25,176 nt of DNA, from IMG/VR virus record IMGVR_UViG_3300034418_001490, positions 1 through 25,176 of that record; one strand, 5' to 3'. Below, in pieces: positions 1 through 7,025 of this stretch (position 1 is the first letter of the stretch; every line of letters starts with the position of its first letter). Made by a program: the position numbers and the translations under genes. Source of the stretch: a virus. Below the pieces are notes generated by a model. It saw only the letters and a list, made by a program, of their open reading frames with translations. It did no database searches and was not told the DNA's origin.

Positions 1-2
1 GC

Positions 3-311
3 AAGCATAGTCTTGTAGGTCTTGGTGTTAATTCATACAAGACTGATCCGTTTCAAGCTAAGTATGGCAAGCATGAACATGCCATACACCTGCACGCAGA
101 GGTAGCTGCAATCAAGAACGCAGTACGTACAGTAGGTGATGACCTGTCTAGGTGTACGATGGTTGTTGTACGTGTGAAGAGAGAACATGAACGTACAAAC
201 AAATTCAAAACAACTCTTGCAAAACCATGCAAGGGATGTTATAGATGCATCGTAGAGTTTGGTCTACGTAAAGTTTATTACACAACAGAGAAAGGACTAG
301 AACAGTTATGA
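3..311 (+). CDS. Zn-dependent nucleoside/dCMP deaminase-like protein, 5' truncated
   Basis: This is an open frame with no start inside the window; 102 residues remain before TGA. It has the two zinc-binding elements of the cytidine deaminase superfamily: H-A-E at remaining residues 31-33 (ligand His plus catalytic Glu) and a later P-C-K-G-C, followed by an EFGLRKVYY segment typical of the strand after the second motif. Members hydrolyse an amino group from cytosine-type nucleosides or nucleotides. With ThyX encoded nearby, a dCMP-to-dUMP step is a natural guess, but the substrate cannot be read from the sequence. Its stop overlaps the next start (ATGA), so the two are probably translated together. 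Family assignment is fairly sure; exact activity is inference. Confidence 0.72.
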   Translation, partial: KHSLVGLGVNSYKTDPFQAKYGKHEHAIHLHAEVAAIKNAVRTVGDDLSRCTMVVVRVKREHERTNKFKTTLAKPCKGCYRCIVEFGLRKVYYTTEKGLEQL

Positions 312-634
312 TCAAGGGTAGCTTTAAGATTGATGACATTGGTGTGCAACTAGAGATACACAACGATGGACTGTATGTTGCCTTCTATCTTGATGGAGAC
401 CATGGTGTAAAACCCGTCAAGAAAATTTCTTTTGATGATCTTGCTCTTGACTATGTAGATAATATAGGTCAGATGTTCAGAGAGGAAGACATTGACTATC
501 TGTGCTTTGAACTTGGATGTACACTACACATGCTAGAAAAAAAGAGTAAGTCATTCAAACCAAAACTTAAAGAGTTATTAACAGAAAATACTAATGAAGA
601 GTATAAAGATTCAGGATTTACAGATGACTTTTGA
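308..634 (+). CDS. hypothetical phage protein, 108 aa
   Basis: A 108-residue acidic soluble protein that I do not recognise. It has no membrane segment or signal peptide. The first part looks beta-rich (alternating hydrophobic and polar residues up to about residue 45). The second part is helical and charged, with two Cys around residues 63-68, and the C terminus is rich in Glu and Asp. The ATG overlaps the deaminase stop in an ATGA arrangement. An AAAGGA lies rather far upstream, so translational coupling is likely. Coding status rests on frame integrity, overlap with both neighbours and codon use like the surrounding genes. Confidence 0.6.
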   Translation: MIKGSFKIDDIGVQLEIHNDGLYVAFYLDGDHGVKPVKKISFDDLALDYVDNIGQMFREEDIDYLCFELGCTLHMLEKKSKSFKPKLKELLTENTNEEYKDSGFTDDF

Positions 635-929
635 ACTTCTCACTAACTTAAAATTATTAGTAAATGAAATATCTAATAATGAAATTAAACATATTGATCC
701 GTTACGAATGAAGATTACTTTGAAGGGATTAATTGATGCGGAAGAAAAAAGAATGACTGAATATAAAGCGGGGATCATCCCAGAAATATTAAGCGACATC
801 AATGATTTAATTGATTTATCTAATGAAGTAATGTATGGGAAGTATAGTGAAAAAGCTTTTATATTATCAGTATCTTTAGAAAATTTAAAAGAAAAAATAT
901 CAAGGGAATTTATTGGAGATGTCGAATAA
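594..929 (+). CDS. hypothetical phage protein, up to 111 aa
   Basis: An unrecognised, mostly helical, Lys/Glu/Ile-rich protein. Two starts are possible. The first ATG at 594 would overlap the previous gene by 41 bases. An in-frame ATG at 624 overlaps it by only 11 bases and has an AGGA at about 7 bases, giving 101 residues; I slightly favour 624 but give the longer form. There is no transmembrane segment. It is considerably more AT-rich than its neighbours, as is the next small gene, which could mean recent acquisition or just weak constraint. Confidence 0.5.
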   Translation: MKSIKIQDLQMTFELLTNLKLLVNEISNNEIKHIDPLRMKITLKGLIDAEEKRMTEYKAGIIPEILSDINDLIDLSNEVMYGKYSEKAFILSVSLENLKEKISREFIGDVE

Positions 930-1098
930 TAAATCAGAACTTGAGTTAGCTCAGAAAGAAATACAACAACTAACTGAACAACTTTATAATCAATATAAAA
1001 AAAATATTGAATTAAAAAGACAGGTTGATTACTTAAAGTCTAAGTTAGAAAGTTGTGAAAACATGCTAGAACATATGGCAATAGTTAAACTAAAGTAG
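913..1098 (+). CDS. small coiled-coil protein, about 60 aa
   Basis: A 61-residue, almost entirely helical protein with heptad-like spacing of Leu and Ile from about residue 8 to 55, rich in Glu, Gln and Lys, so probably a short coiled coil. The start is either TTG at 913, with AAGGGA five bases upstream, or ATG at 919. Both lie inside the end of the preceding gene. The function is unknown. Small helical proteins of this kind are frequent in phage early regions and often bind a partner protein, but nothing here names one. Confidence 0.5.
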   Translation: MEMSNNKSELELAQKEIQQLTEQLYNQYKKNIELKRQVDYLKSKLESCENMLEHMAIVKLK

Positions 1099-1107
1099 GT
1101 AAATACT

Positions 1108-1179
1108 ATGTTAGAAATTATTATACTAGGCGTAATCATAAATACCGGCATTGTTATTGTAGGTCTAATACTATTATGA
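1108..1179 (+). CDS. 23-residue membrane peptide upstream of the SleB-type hydrolase
   Basis: A short frame beginning MLEIIILGVI and ending in a run of Ile, Val and Leu encodes a single hydrophobic helix with one acidic residue near the N terminus and almost no loop. An AGTAGGT sits just upstream of the ATG. Its TGA overlaps the ATG of the hydrolase gene (ATGA), so translation would be coupled. Phage lysis cassettes often carry tiny membrane proteins, so a holin-like or accessory lysis role is conceivable. That is inference from position only. The frame is short enough that it could also be a leader that only delivers ribosomes. Confidence 0.4.
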   Translation: MLEIIILGVIINTGIVIVGLILL

Positions 1180-1658
1180 GAATATTTATAGTAGGTTTTA
1201 TTTTACTTGTGTTATTGAAGTGGAGTGTAGCAAATGCAGACGACACAGAGTATAATAAACACTTAGATTGTTTAGCAGAAGCTATATACTTTGAAGCACG
1301 GGGAGAATCTTTTGGTGGTATGCTTGCCGTGGCATCGGTTGTTATGAACCGTGTGGATCATAAAGATTTTCCAAATAATATTTGCGGTGTAGTAAGAGAA
1401 GGGAAATACTGGAACGGTCGTCCGATAAAAAACCAGTGTCAATTTAGTTATTATTGTGATGGCAAGCCGGAAGATTTTAAAGATAAACAAGCTGAACAAT
1501 TGGCATACCAAGTAGCTTCATTTGCTCTGGATGGTGCAAGAATTTATTATTTAGAAAAAGCCTTGTATTATCATGCCAATTATGTTAATCCTGATTGGCC
1601 TTACAAAAAGCTAATGGTTCTTGGAAGACATATATTTTACGGAGAAAAAGATGGTTAA
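1176..1658 (+). CDS. SleB/CwlJ-type cell wall hydrolase with N-terminal signal
   Basis: A 160-residue protein matching the Hydrolase_2 (SleB/CwlJ) family. Residues 1-21 form a hydrophobic signal ending in ANA. The catalytic domain begins around residue 30 with the conserved pattern LAEAIYFEARGE (containing the family's Glu residues), then VASVVMNRV, an N-N-I-C-G-V segment, CQFSYYCDG, and a C-terminal YYHANYV stretch. SleB enzymes cleave peptidoglycan glycan strands. A signal-bearing version in a phage would be exported by the host Sec system or anchored as a SAR-type endolysin. It lies far from the holin and M15 peptidase, so it may act at lysis or be involved in entry. Family is secure; biological timing is not. 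Confidence 0.88.
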   Translation: MRIFIVGFILLVLLKWSVANADDTEYNKHLDCLAEAIYFEARGESFGGMLAVASVVMNRVDHKDFPNNICGVVREGKYWNGRPIKNQCQFSYYCDGKPEDFKDKQAEQLAYQVASFALDGARIYYLEKALYYHANYVNPDWPYKKLMVLGRHIFYGEKDG

Positions 1659-1854
1659 AAATTTATGGGAAAGAGATAGAAAAAGTATTTACAGAGGGTT
1701 GTTAAGAGAGTACCAACAAGAAGGATACGACACTAAAGAGGCAAGGCGTCTTGCAAGTCAGGAAACTGAGGAGATAATGGCTGATAAAAAATTCTTTGTA
1801 GATAGTCTTATTGAAATTGAAGAGGAAGAATCCGGTGAAGACACAGCTTATTAA
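1651..1854 (+). CDS. hypothetical acidic phage protein, 67 aa
   Basis: The start at 1651 is chosen because GGAG lies six bases upstream. A longer in-frame reading from 1621 would run deep into the hydrolase gene. The product is helical and strongly charged: a basic N-terminal half (WERDRKS, RGLLREYQQ) and a very acidic tail ending in EEEESGEDTAY. I recognise no domain. It overlaps the hydrolase stop by 8 bases, and its end overlaps the likely ThyX start at 1835, so it sits within a continuous translated block. Confidence 0.55.
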   Translation: MVKNLWERDRKSIYRGLLREYQQEGYDTKEARRLASQETEEIMADKKFFVDSLIEIEEEESGEDTAY

Positions 1855-2533
1855 CCACATGGGAAGTGACTTGACTGTCGTTAACTCTGCCCGTGTGTCC
1901 TTTGATAAGGAGAGTGAATGGGAAGTAAACCATAGTGTACGTAAGGAACTGTCATCGAAGGATGCTGCACTGATCCGTTACCTTGCCAAGCATAATCACT
2001 TCACACCATTCACACATTGCATGGTTACGCTCAGAGAAACTGTGCCTATCTTTGTTGCAAGGCAAAGGTTCAAACATACAATAGGATTTAGTTATAACGA
2101 AGTAAGTAGACGGTACGTTGATGACACTCCAGAGTTTTACCTTCCTGATCTTTGGAGATTCAAAGCTGACAATGTAAAACAAGGATCACATTATACCGGG
2201 TTAACGTCACAGGAAGTTAACGGTAAACTACGGGACAAAGAGGAAGCTAATGGTTTGATCCTGTCTCCAGAAGAAATTTATGATGACTGTTTGAAAACAT
2301 ATAAGCAACTGCTCAGTATCGGAGTATGTGCTGAACAAGCACGTATGGTCTTGCCTCAGTCAATGTACACAAGTTATTATGTTACTGGTTCTTTGTCCGC
2401 CTTCGCCCGTGCATACAAATTACGTATTGACAAGCATGCGCAAAAAGAAATACAAGAACTAGCAGAGAGTTGGAATAACATCATTAAAGATTTATATCCC
2501 GTATCATGGAAGGCGTTAACCAATGAAGAGTGA
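1835..2533 (+). CDS. thyX: flavin-dependent thymidylate synthase ThyX
   Basis: ThyX makes dTMP from dUMP using methylene-tetrahydrofolate, FAD and NADPH. The 232-residue product has the family's opening (NHMGSDLTVVNSARVSF), a FTPFTHC segment, the signature region at residues 76-94 (RQRFKH...SYNEVSRRY) and the C-terminal EQARMVLP and KLRIDKHAQKEIQ blocks. The start is taken as GTG 1835, with AGAGGAAG eight bases upstream; an upstream TTG at 1811 is the alternative. The signature differs from the usual RHRxxSxNExSxR: the first RHR is KHT, with one extra residue before SYNE. It sits between small phage genes and downstream of the deaminase, consistent with dTTP supply. Confidence 0.93.
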   Translation: MKTQLINHMGSDLTVVNSARVSFDKESEWEVNHSVRKELSSKDAALIRYLAKHNHFTPFTHCMVTLRETVPIFVARQRFKHTIGFSYNEVSRRYVDDTPEFYLPDLWRFKADNVKQGSHYTGLTSQEVNGKLRDKEEANGLILSPEEIYDDCLKTYKQLLSIGVCAEQARMVLPQSMYTSYYVTGSLSAFARAYKLRIDKHAQKEIQELAESWNNIIKDLYPVSWKALTNEE

Positions 2534-2774
2534 AGCAGAAAAACATGGCCATGTAAGTACGCCTGTTATAAAAGCAATAAAAAATAATTGCATTGAATGT
2601 AGTGGTGGTAGTTTCAGTGAGGTAAAACTATGTACAGTTTACTCATGCCACCTCTGGCCCTTTCGATTAGGTAAAAATCCTTGGCGTAAAGAGATGTCTC
2701 AAGAACAAAGAGATAGGGCAAGTGAACGATTCAAAAAAGTAAGATCACAAAGAGGAGTTATTAAAAATGACTGA
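2523..2774 (+). CDS. small four-cysteine (zinc-ribbon-like) phage protein
   Basis: An 83-residue basic protein whose middle contains C-x2-C followed by GGSFSEVKLC and then a fourth Cys in YSCHLWPFRLGKNP. Four Cys with this spacing strongly suggest one zinc site. From memory, the pattern C-x2-C-x-G-x(n)-E-V-x2-C...C-x-L-W/Y-P-x-R-x-G-x-N-P recurs in hypothetical proteins of many phages, so this is a conserved small family of unknown function, possibly nucleic-acid binding. The C terminus is helical and basic. The ATG overlaps the thyX stop by 11 bases, and its own stop overlaps the next small gene. Confidence 0.7.
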   Translation: MKSEAEKHGHVSTPVIKAIKNNCIECSGGSFSEVKLCTVYSCHLWPFRLGKNPWRKEMSQEQRDRASERFKKVRSQRGVIKND

Positions 2775-2934
2775 CCGATGGATGGTTCAAGTAGCAGGTA
2801 ATAATGAAATGGAAAAATCATTATCATTTAGAACTAAAAAAGATGCTGAAGAATTTATCTCAGAAAGGATTGAGTTGGTTCAGCACCTTGGATACGATCC
2901 CGACGAGACATACTATTTAATCCCTATACAGTAA
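2767..2934 (+). CDS. hypothetical phage protein, 55 aa
   Basis: A 55-residue frame starting MTDRWMVQVAGN, with a perfect-looking AGAGGAG seven bases before the ATG and an 8-base overlap with the previous gene. The shape is a short beta strand, a helical centre (TKKDAEEFISERIELV) and a final strand ending YYLIPIQ; this resembles small alpha/beta folds but I recognise no family. The last codons and the stop lie inside the left arm of the large inverted repeat at 2913-2964, so the end of this gene and the downstream structure overlap. Confidence 0.55.
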   Translation: MTDRWMVQVAGNNEMEKSLSFRTKKDAEEFISERIELVQHLGYDPDETYYLIPIQ

Positions 2935-2964
2935 GTTCTACGAACTGTATAGGGTATTAAATAG
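2913..2964 (+). promoter_or_regulatory. 52-nt near-perfect stem-loop before the primase-helicase gene
   Basis: The left arm CTATTTAAT-CCCTATAC (2913-2929) pairs with GTATAGGG (2947-2954) plus ATTAAATAG (2956-2964), with one bulged T at 2955. An inner AGTTC (2934-2938) pairs with GAACT (2942-2946) around a three-base loop. It covers the upstream stop codon and ends just before the AAGGAGG ribosome site of the helicase. No U tract follows, so it is a poor intrinsic terminator. An RNase III-type processing site, as known between T7 genes, or a control element for helicase translation is more likely. Confidence 0.7.
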
Positions 2965-2975
2965 AAGGAGGAATT

Positions 2976-4628
2976 ATGGACAAACCCACCGCCAAATTTC
3001 TACGACACACACCATGCGAATTATGCGGGTCATCTGATGCAAACGCATTGTATGATGATGGCAGTACATGGTGTTTTTCTTGTAACACATACGGTAATGA
3101 GGACAAAATGGAAGCCACACAATCACCAATTAAAACTGTGTACACATCACAACTTACATCGGGGCAGGTGACCGGCATTCCTGACCGTAAAATCTCTGCA
3201 GATACATGTAAGGCATTCGGTGTCACAACTCTTGTAAATAATGGTGCAATTTTTAAACACATCTATCCTTATCACGACACATCAGGTTCACAGATTGCTA
3301 ATAAAATTCGTACAGTTCAAAACAAACAGTTCTTCGCTGAAGGTAACCTGAAGGATGCTGTACTTTTTGGCCGAAAGAACTTCTCAGCTAAAGGTAAATA
3401 TATTACCATTACTGAGGGTGAGCTTGATGCTATGGCAGCATATCAAATGTTTGGTAGCAAGTGGCCCTGTGTATCTGTAAAGTCTTCAAGCTCTGCCGTA
3501 TCAGACTGCAAAAATAGTTTTGATTATCTTAATTCTTTTGAAAATATTATTTTATGTTTTGATAATGATCCTGCTGGGAATAAAGCAGCTGAGAAAGTTG
3601 CTGGATTATTTGAGCCACACAAATGTAAGATCGTTAAGCTTAGTCAGTTTAAGGATGCTTCTGATTATCTACGGACTGGTAATCAAGAAAGCTTTGTTCG
3701 TACATGGTGGGCTGCAGAACCTTATACACCTGCAGGTATTATTAATCTTAATGAACTTGGAAATAGTTTATATGACGAAGAGTTCTTTGAAACAATTTCA
3801 TATCCTTGGTCTGGATTAAACAAAAAGATTTATGGTATGCGTACAGGAGAATTGGTTACGTTCACTTCAGGTTCAGGTATGGGTAAGAGCAGCATCATTA
3901 GAGAGCTAATGCACCATATCATGAAGACTTCTACAGATAATATCGGTGTACTTGCTCTGGAAGAAAGCATTCGTAACACTGCACTGAACATCATGTCTGT
4001 TGAGGCAAGTCAAAGATTATATATTAAAGAAGTCCGAGATACATTTCCAATTGAGCAGCTTCAAAAATGGCAGGATGCTACCGTAGGTACGGGCAGGTTC
4101 TTTGCCTTTGATCACTTCGGCTCTATCTCTAACGACGAGATACTAAATCGGGTTCGCTTTATGGCGAAGGCTCTTGATTGTAAATGGATTATTCTTGATC
4201 ACTTGTCTATCCTTGTGTCCGGTCAGGAAGAGGGAGACGAACGTCGATCTATTGATATTCTAATGACAAAGCTGCGGTCTCTCGTAGAGGAGACTGGGGT
4301 CGGTTTACTGCTGGTGTCCCACCTACGTCGAGCATCAGGTGATAAGGGCCATGAGGATGGTCGAGAGGTATCTCTTGCACATCTGAGGGGTAGCCAAAGC
4401 ATTGCACACCTAAGCGATGGTGTCATAGCTCTGGAAAGAAACCAACAGGAAGAAGACGAGACACTGGCTAACACTACCATTGTTCGCATACTAAAGAATC
4501 GTTATACAGGTGACACAGGTATCGCAACATACTTGTATTATGATAAGGATAGTGGTAGAATGTCTGAGATATCAAACCCGTTTGATGTAAACGAAGACAC
4601 TGAAGAGGAGCAAGGTTTTGACAGCTAG
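2976..4628 (+). CDS. T7 gp4-like primase-helicase
   Basis: A 550-residue bifunctional replication protein, close to T7 gp4 (566 residues). Residues 14-36 form the zinc-binding site (C14, C17, C33, C36) that reads priming sites. The Toprim primase core follows with TEGELDAM (Glu 147) and the CFDNDPAG acidic motif near residue 195. The C-terminal half is a DnaB/RecA-type ring helicase with Walker A SGSGMGKSS around residue 300, a Walker B-like WIILDHLS, and SHLRR and LRGSQSIAHLSD motifs. It unwinds DNA 5'-3' and makes RNA primers for the polymerase encoded two genes later. A strong AAGGAGG lies just upstream, right after the stem-loop. The C terminus is acidic and ends EEEQGFDS, like gp4, whose acidic tail contacts the polymerase. 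Confidence 0.93.
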   Translation: MDKPTAKFLRHTPCELCGSSDANALYDDGSTWCFSCNTYGNEDKMEATQSPIKTVYTSQLTSGQVTGIPDRKISADTCKAFGVTTLVNNGAIFKHIYPYHDTSGSQIANKIRTVQNKQFFAEGNLKDAVLFGRKNFSAKGKYITITEGELDAMAAYQMFGSKWPCVSVKSSSSAVSDCKNSFDYLNSFENIILCFDNDPAGNKAAEKVAGLFEPHKCKIVKLSQFKDASDYLRTGNQESFVRTWWAAEPYTPAGIINLNELGNSLYDEEFFETISYPWSGLNKKIYGMRTGELVTFTSGSGMGKSSIIRELMHHIMKTSTDNIGVLALEESIRNTALNIMSVEASQRLYIKEVRDTFPIEQLQKWQDATVGTGRFFAFDHFGSISNDEILNRVRFMAKALDCKWIILDHLSILVSGQEEGDERRSIDILMTKLRSLVEETGVGLLLVSHLRRASGDKGHEDGREVSLAHLRGSQSIAHLSDGVIALERNQQEEDETLANTTIVRILKNRYTGDTGIATYLYYDKDSGRMSEISNPFDVNEDTEEEQGFDS

Positions 4629-5070
4629 ACGAGTAAAGAAAAGATTTGACAAACAGTTATACGATATGGTAAATGAAAGCAGTATTGCTGCAGGTAAAAA
4701 ATATTTAAAGTCTATTGGTCATAGGATTACTTCTACCAAAGAGGATATGAAGGTTGATATCCACAGCACACTCAATGGTAAACCACACCTTACGGAAGTT
4801 GAAGTCAAGCTGGTGTGGGACGGCGAATGGCCGAAGCACTGGAAAGATATTCAATTGCCAGAGCGGAAGCGTAGGCTTGTAGAGTATGCGAAGAATAATG
4901 AGAAAGAATTATCTTTCTTAATCTTTAATAAAAGCTTTACATCTGCTTGGAAAATTGATAGTAGTATACTTGAAGAATGTGAACTGAAGGAGGTTCCCAA
5001 CAGGTATGCACCAAGTGGTGAATACTTTTTCATTGTTCCAACTGAAAGGGCTGAGTTAATTACATTATGA
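4618..5070 (+). CDS. PD-(D/E)xK endonuclease in the T7 gp3 (endonuclease I) position
   Basis: A 150-residue basic protein between helicase and polymerase, as T7 endonuclease I is in that neighbourhood. The nuclease signature is D47 followed by E62-V-K64 in the strand EVEVKLVW, which fits a PD-(D/E)xK core. The N terminus is a basic helical region (ARRVKKRFDKQL), and the C terminus carries a FFIVP strand. The likely role is Holliday-junction or branched-DNA cleavage, or host DNA breakdown, as gp3 does; this is inferred from position and fold signature, since overall similarity to gp3 is not obvious. The start is TTG 4618, preceded by GAGGAG and overlapping the helicase stop by 11 bases. Confidence 0.72.
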   Translation: MTARRVKKRFDKQLYDMVNESSIAAGKKYLKSIGHRITSTKEDMKVDIHSTLNGKPHLTEVEVKLVWDGEWPKHWKDIQLPERKRRLVEYAKNNEKELSFLIFNKSFTSAWKIDSSILEECELKEVPNRYAPSGEYFFIVPTERAELITL

Positions 5071-6731
5071 AATGCATCCTTGACATAGAAACAAACGGGT
5101 TTTTAGACGACGCAACCAATGTCCACTGTATAGTGGCGTATGACATCGACGGTAAGAAGCCCTATGTTTTCAAGGGTGACGAATGTCGAGTAAGGTTTCC
5201 TAACTTTGCAAGAAATGTATCACAGTTTATTATGCACAATGGTTTATCTTTTGACGCACCTATGCTTAATAAACTTTGTGGTACAGAAATTAAAGATAAT
5301 AGTATCTTAGATACATTGATATTATCACAACTGTTTAATCCCATGAGAGATGGTGGACACTCACTAGAGTCATGGGGTGAACGGTTTAAGTTTCCGAAAG
5401 GAAGTGTAGAGAGCTTTGATTATTACACTGAAGATATGTTAGAGTATTGCAAACAAGATGTTAATATAACATATAAATTGTATAACTATCTGAAAGAAGA
5501 AGGTTCTAAGTTTTCTAAAAGAAGTATTGATTTAGAACACCGGATAAGAAAGATCATTAATGACCAAGAAGACTTTGGTTTTTATCTGGACATTCCATAT
5601 GCAACTACCTTTATGGCATCTTTGCAAGACAGATCACAAAATATTTATAATCAGTTACAGGAAGTGTTCCCTCCTGTTGTAACCACTGGTCGAGTACACA
5701 AGAGAAGTGGTAAACCTTTAAAAGATATTATTGAACCGTTTAATCCAGCATCTCGAAAGCAGATCGGTGAAAGACTAATAGAGTTAGGATGGGAACCTAC
5801 AAAGAAAACTGATAAGGGTAATGTAGTTGTAGATGAAGATGTATTAAGTACCATTGATATGGAGGAAGCTAAATTAATAGCTGAATATCTACTACTACAG
5901 AAACGTCATACACAAGTAGCTTCATGGGTAGAAGCAGTTAAGAATGATGGAAGAGTACACGGACGGGTGCTAACGCTACGAACTGTTACGGGACGCATGG
6001 CACACACCTCTCCCAACATGGCTCAAGTACCTGCGGTGTACTCCCCATTCGGTAAAGAGTGTCGGTTATGCTGGACTGTTGAGAATAAGGATACGCATAG
6101 TCTTGTAGGTACTGATGCTTCTGGGTTGGAGTTGAGAGGGCTTGCCCATTTTATGAATGATCCAAAATTCACTGAAGAAATTTTAAACGGTGATGTACAT
6201 ACAGCTAATCAAAAGATGGCTGGACTTGAAACAAGAGATCAAGCAAAGACATTTATCTATGCATTGATGTACGGAGCAGGTGCCGCTAAGATTGGTTCTA
6301 TTGTAGGAGGAGATGCAAAGACAGGAGAAAGATTAATCAGTAAGTTCATGGGTAATATGCCTAAGTTTAGTTTGTTAAAAAATAAGTTGACAGAAGCATC
6401 TGAATCTGGCACTATCCGAGGGCTTGATGGACGGCTACTACACATCAGATCAGCACATGCCTCTCTCAATACTTTAATACAGGGATCAGGCGCAGTGATA
6501 TGTAAGCAGTGGCTTGTTCAAATGACAGATAAAATTCAAGAATCAGGAGTTGATGCAAGACTTGTGGCCAGTGTACATGACGAGTACCAATTTGAGGTTG
6601 CTAATAGTGACACAGAAAAGTTTGGTAAGATCACAAACGAAGCTATCAAAGAAGTGGAAGAGATATACAATCTAAAATGTCCACTTGATTCTGAATTTAA
6701 AGTAGGAAAAAATTGGTCAGAAACGCATTAA
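5067..6731 (+). CDS. family A DNA polymerase with 3'-5' exonuclease
   Basis: A 554-residue replicative polymerase, shorter than T7 gp5 (704). The exonuclease domain is intact: D6-x-E8 in LDIETNGF, MHNGLSFDAPML and YCKQDVNITY. Polymerase motif A is D350-ASGLELR, motif B is R390-DQAK-x3-Y398-x3-YG, and motif C is H504-D505-E506. Y398 aligns with T7 Tyr526 (E. coli 762), the residue linked to T7-like nucleotide handling. The thumb region appears shortened, which explains the small size; I see no DnaJ-like zinc insert between exo and pol domains. The ATG overlaps the endonuclease stop by 4 bases (ATGA). Confidence 0.96.
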   Translation: MKCILDIETNGFLDDATNVHCIVAYDIDGKKPYVFKGDECRVRFPNFARNVSQFIMHNGLSFDAPMLNKLCGTEIKDNSILDTLILSQLFNPMRDGGHSLESWGERFKFPKGSVESFDYYTEDMLEYCKQDVNITYKLYNYLKEEGSKFSKRSIDLEHRIRKIINDQEDFGFYLDIPYATTFMASLQDRSQNIYNQLQEVFPPVVTTGRVHKRSGKPLKDIIEPFNPASRKQIGERLIELGWEPTKKTDKGNVVVDEDVLSTIDMEEAKLIAEYLLLQKRHTQVASWVEAVKNDGRVHGRVLTLRTVTGRMAHTSPNMAQVPAVYSPFGKECRLCWTVENKDTHSLVGTDASGLELRGLAHFMNDPKFTEEILNGDVHTANQKMAGLETRDQAKTFIYALMYGAGAAKIGSIVGGDAKTGERLISKFMGNMPKFSLLKNKLTEASESGTIRGLDGRLLHIRSAHASLNTLIQGSGAVICKQWLVQMTDKIQESGVDARLVASVHDEYQFEVANSDTEKFGKITNEAIKEVEEIYNLKCPLDSEFKVGKNWSETH

Positions 6732-6736
6732 ATTTC

Positions 6737-6765
6737 TTGACATTTAAAAAGAGTTATGGTATAAG
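6737..6765 (+). promoter_or_regulatory. sigma70-type promoter before the winged-helix/SSB/exonuclease block
   Basis: TTGACA at 6737-6742, a 17-base spacer, then TATAAG at 6760-6765: one mismatch from the full consensus. It lies in the 71-base gap after the polymerase stop, and the next gene starts 37 bases after the -10. This implies host RNA polymerase transcribes the middle block. No phage RNA polymerase gene is in the window. Confidence 0.78.
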
Positions 6766-6802
6766 GATTATATTGAAACAGACATGAAAGGAGATTACAT
6801 TT

Positions 6803-7015
6803 ATGTCGAACTGTGAAAAGAAAGTGCTAGCCGCCCTTCGTAAAGGCATGAGAGTTACACGAAAGACTGCCATCCAACGTGGGTGGTGTGAGAATCTAAC
6901 AGCTACAATTTCCGATCTTCGTAGTAAGGGTTATTCAATTGAAACTCTTACAGCGAAACTACCGGAGGGTGGAAGCTATACTCGTTATCGTCTCAATGAA
7001 GCAGCAGCAAGTTAA
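6803..7015 (+). CDS. small helix-turn-helix protein (HTH_39-like)
   Basis: A 70-residue basic protein with one winged-helix-like domain: a first helix (KKVLAALRKG), RVTRKTAIQRGWC leading into the recognition part (LTATISDLRSKGYSIET), and a C-terminal wing (GGSYTRYRL). This arrangement matches the small phage HTH_39 family as I remember it. Members are presumed DNA binders, but their targets are not established. It is the first gene after the strong promoter and has AAAGGAG nine bases before the ATG, so it should be highly expressed and could feed back on the promoter or act with the SSB encoded next. Confidence 0.65.
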   Translation: MSNCEKKVLAALRKGMRVTRKTAIQRGWCENLTATISDLRSKGYSIETLTAKLPEGGSYTRYRLNEAAAS

Positions 7016-7025
7016 GGAGAACATT

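Noticed and set aside
5-20. 16-base identity with 6095-6110 (possible direct repeat or att site)
   Set aside because: Both copies encode the same HSLVG peptide in different genes, and there is no integrase; chance or codon-level similarity is enough.
4648-4675. Second TTGACA within the endonuclease gene
   Set aside because: No -10 element at suitable spacing; it lies inside coding sequence.
6939-7025. Extended N terminus for the SSB
   Set aside because: It would overlap the HTH gene by 77 bases; ATG 7026 has an ideal AAGGAG.
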